Below, piece after piece: positions 6,192-6,224 of a stretch of 6,224 bases of DNA. The DNA lies in the NCBI GenBank assembly GCA_947653315.1, contig CANTGP010000194.1, positions 1 to 6,224 on the forward strand, read 5' to 3'. The DNA comes from an uncultured Lachnospiraceae bacterium. Lineage in GTDB: Bacteria; Bacillota; Clostridia; Lachnospirales; Lachnospiraceae. The position numbers and the translations under genes are program-made. Every line of letters starts with the position of its first letter. Positions within the stretch are counted from its first letter, which is position 1. The notes under the pieces were generated by a model, which made no database searches, was not told the origin of the DNA, and was given only the letters and a program-made list of their open reading frames with translations.

Positions 6192-6224
6192 ACTTTTTCC
6201 GGCTGGGAGTTTCTAAGCAGAATG

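Noticed and set aside
6060..6223. Minus-strand open frame entering from the right edge
   Set aside because: It is Pro/Gln-rich, runs entirely through the repeat and ends within the SigK-like promoter of the Cys-rich gene. It shows no domain.

Overview
The window looks like chromosomal DNA from a Gram-positive anaerobe of the Clostridia, most likely Lachnospiraceae. This rests on the type of leucyl-tRNA synthetase, the moderate GC content with frequent acg/gcg/cgg codons, strong AGGAGG-like ribosome binding sites, and a small Cys/Gly-rich protein of a kind found in such genomes. The assignment is an inference from sequence character, not from a search.

Layout. Positions 1-433 hold no convincing gene. 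They contain a nested inverted-repeat structure (31-258), a good vegetative promoter (301-329) and an ATGGA-rich leader. On the plus strand follow an uncharacterised three-helix membrane protein with a large, probably external, domain (434-2083) and leuS (2267-4681). Between them lies a compact 77-bp palindrome flanked by a target-duplication-like repeat (2082-2158), then an independent consensus promoter for leuS (2175-2203). A hairpin with U-tracts on both strands (4694-4728) separates leuS from three convergent genes.

The minus strand, read right to left, carries a 78-aa Cys-rich protein (6023-5787) with its own terminator-like hairpin (5728-5773). After it come a 220-aa protein with a low-complexity linker (5648-4986) and an 89-aa helical protein (4999-4730). 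The last two overlap by 14 nt and are almost certainly co-translated. The right edge (6126-6191) carries a second copy of the repeat family seen at the left edge.

How the genes work together. leuS is housekeeping, and its leader is too short for a T-box. The minus-strand genes may be sporulation genes. The Cys-rich gene is preceded by a match to the late mother-cell SigK pattern (ACA-N16-CATAGTATA), and the 220-aa/89-aa pair by a SigE-like pattern (ATATTT-N13-CATAGGAT). These promoter calls are motif matches made by eye. No defence system, CRISPR array, transposase, tRNA or rRNA was seen. The points most worth a second look are the inserted palindrome at 2082-2158, the two sporulation-type promoters in front of unnamed genes, and the repeat family at both edges.
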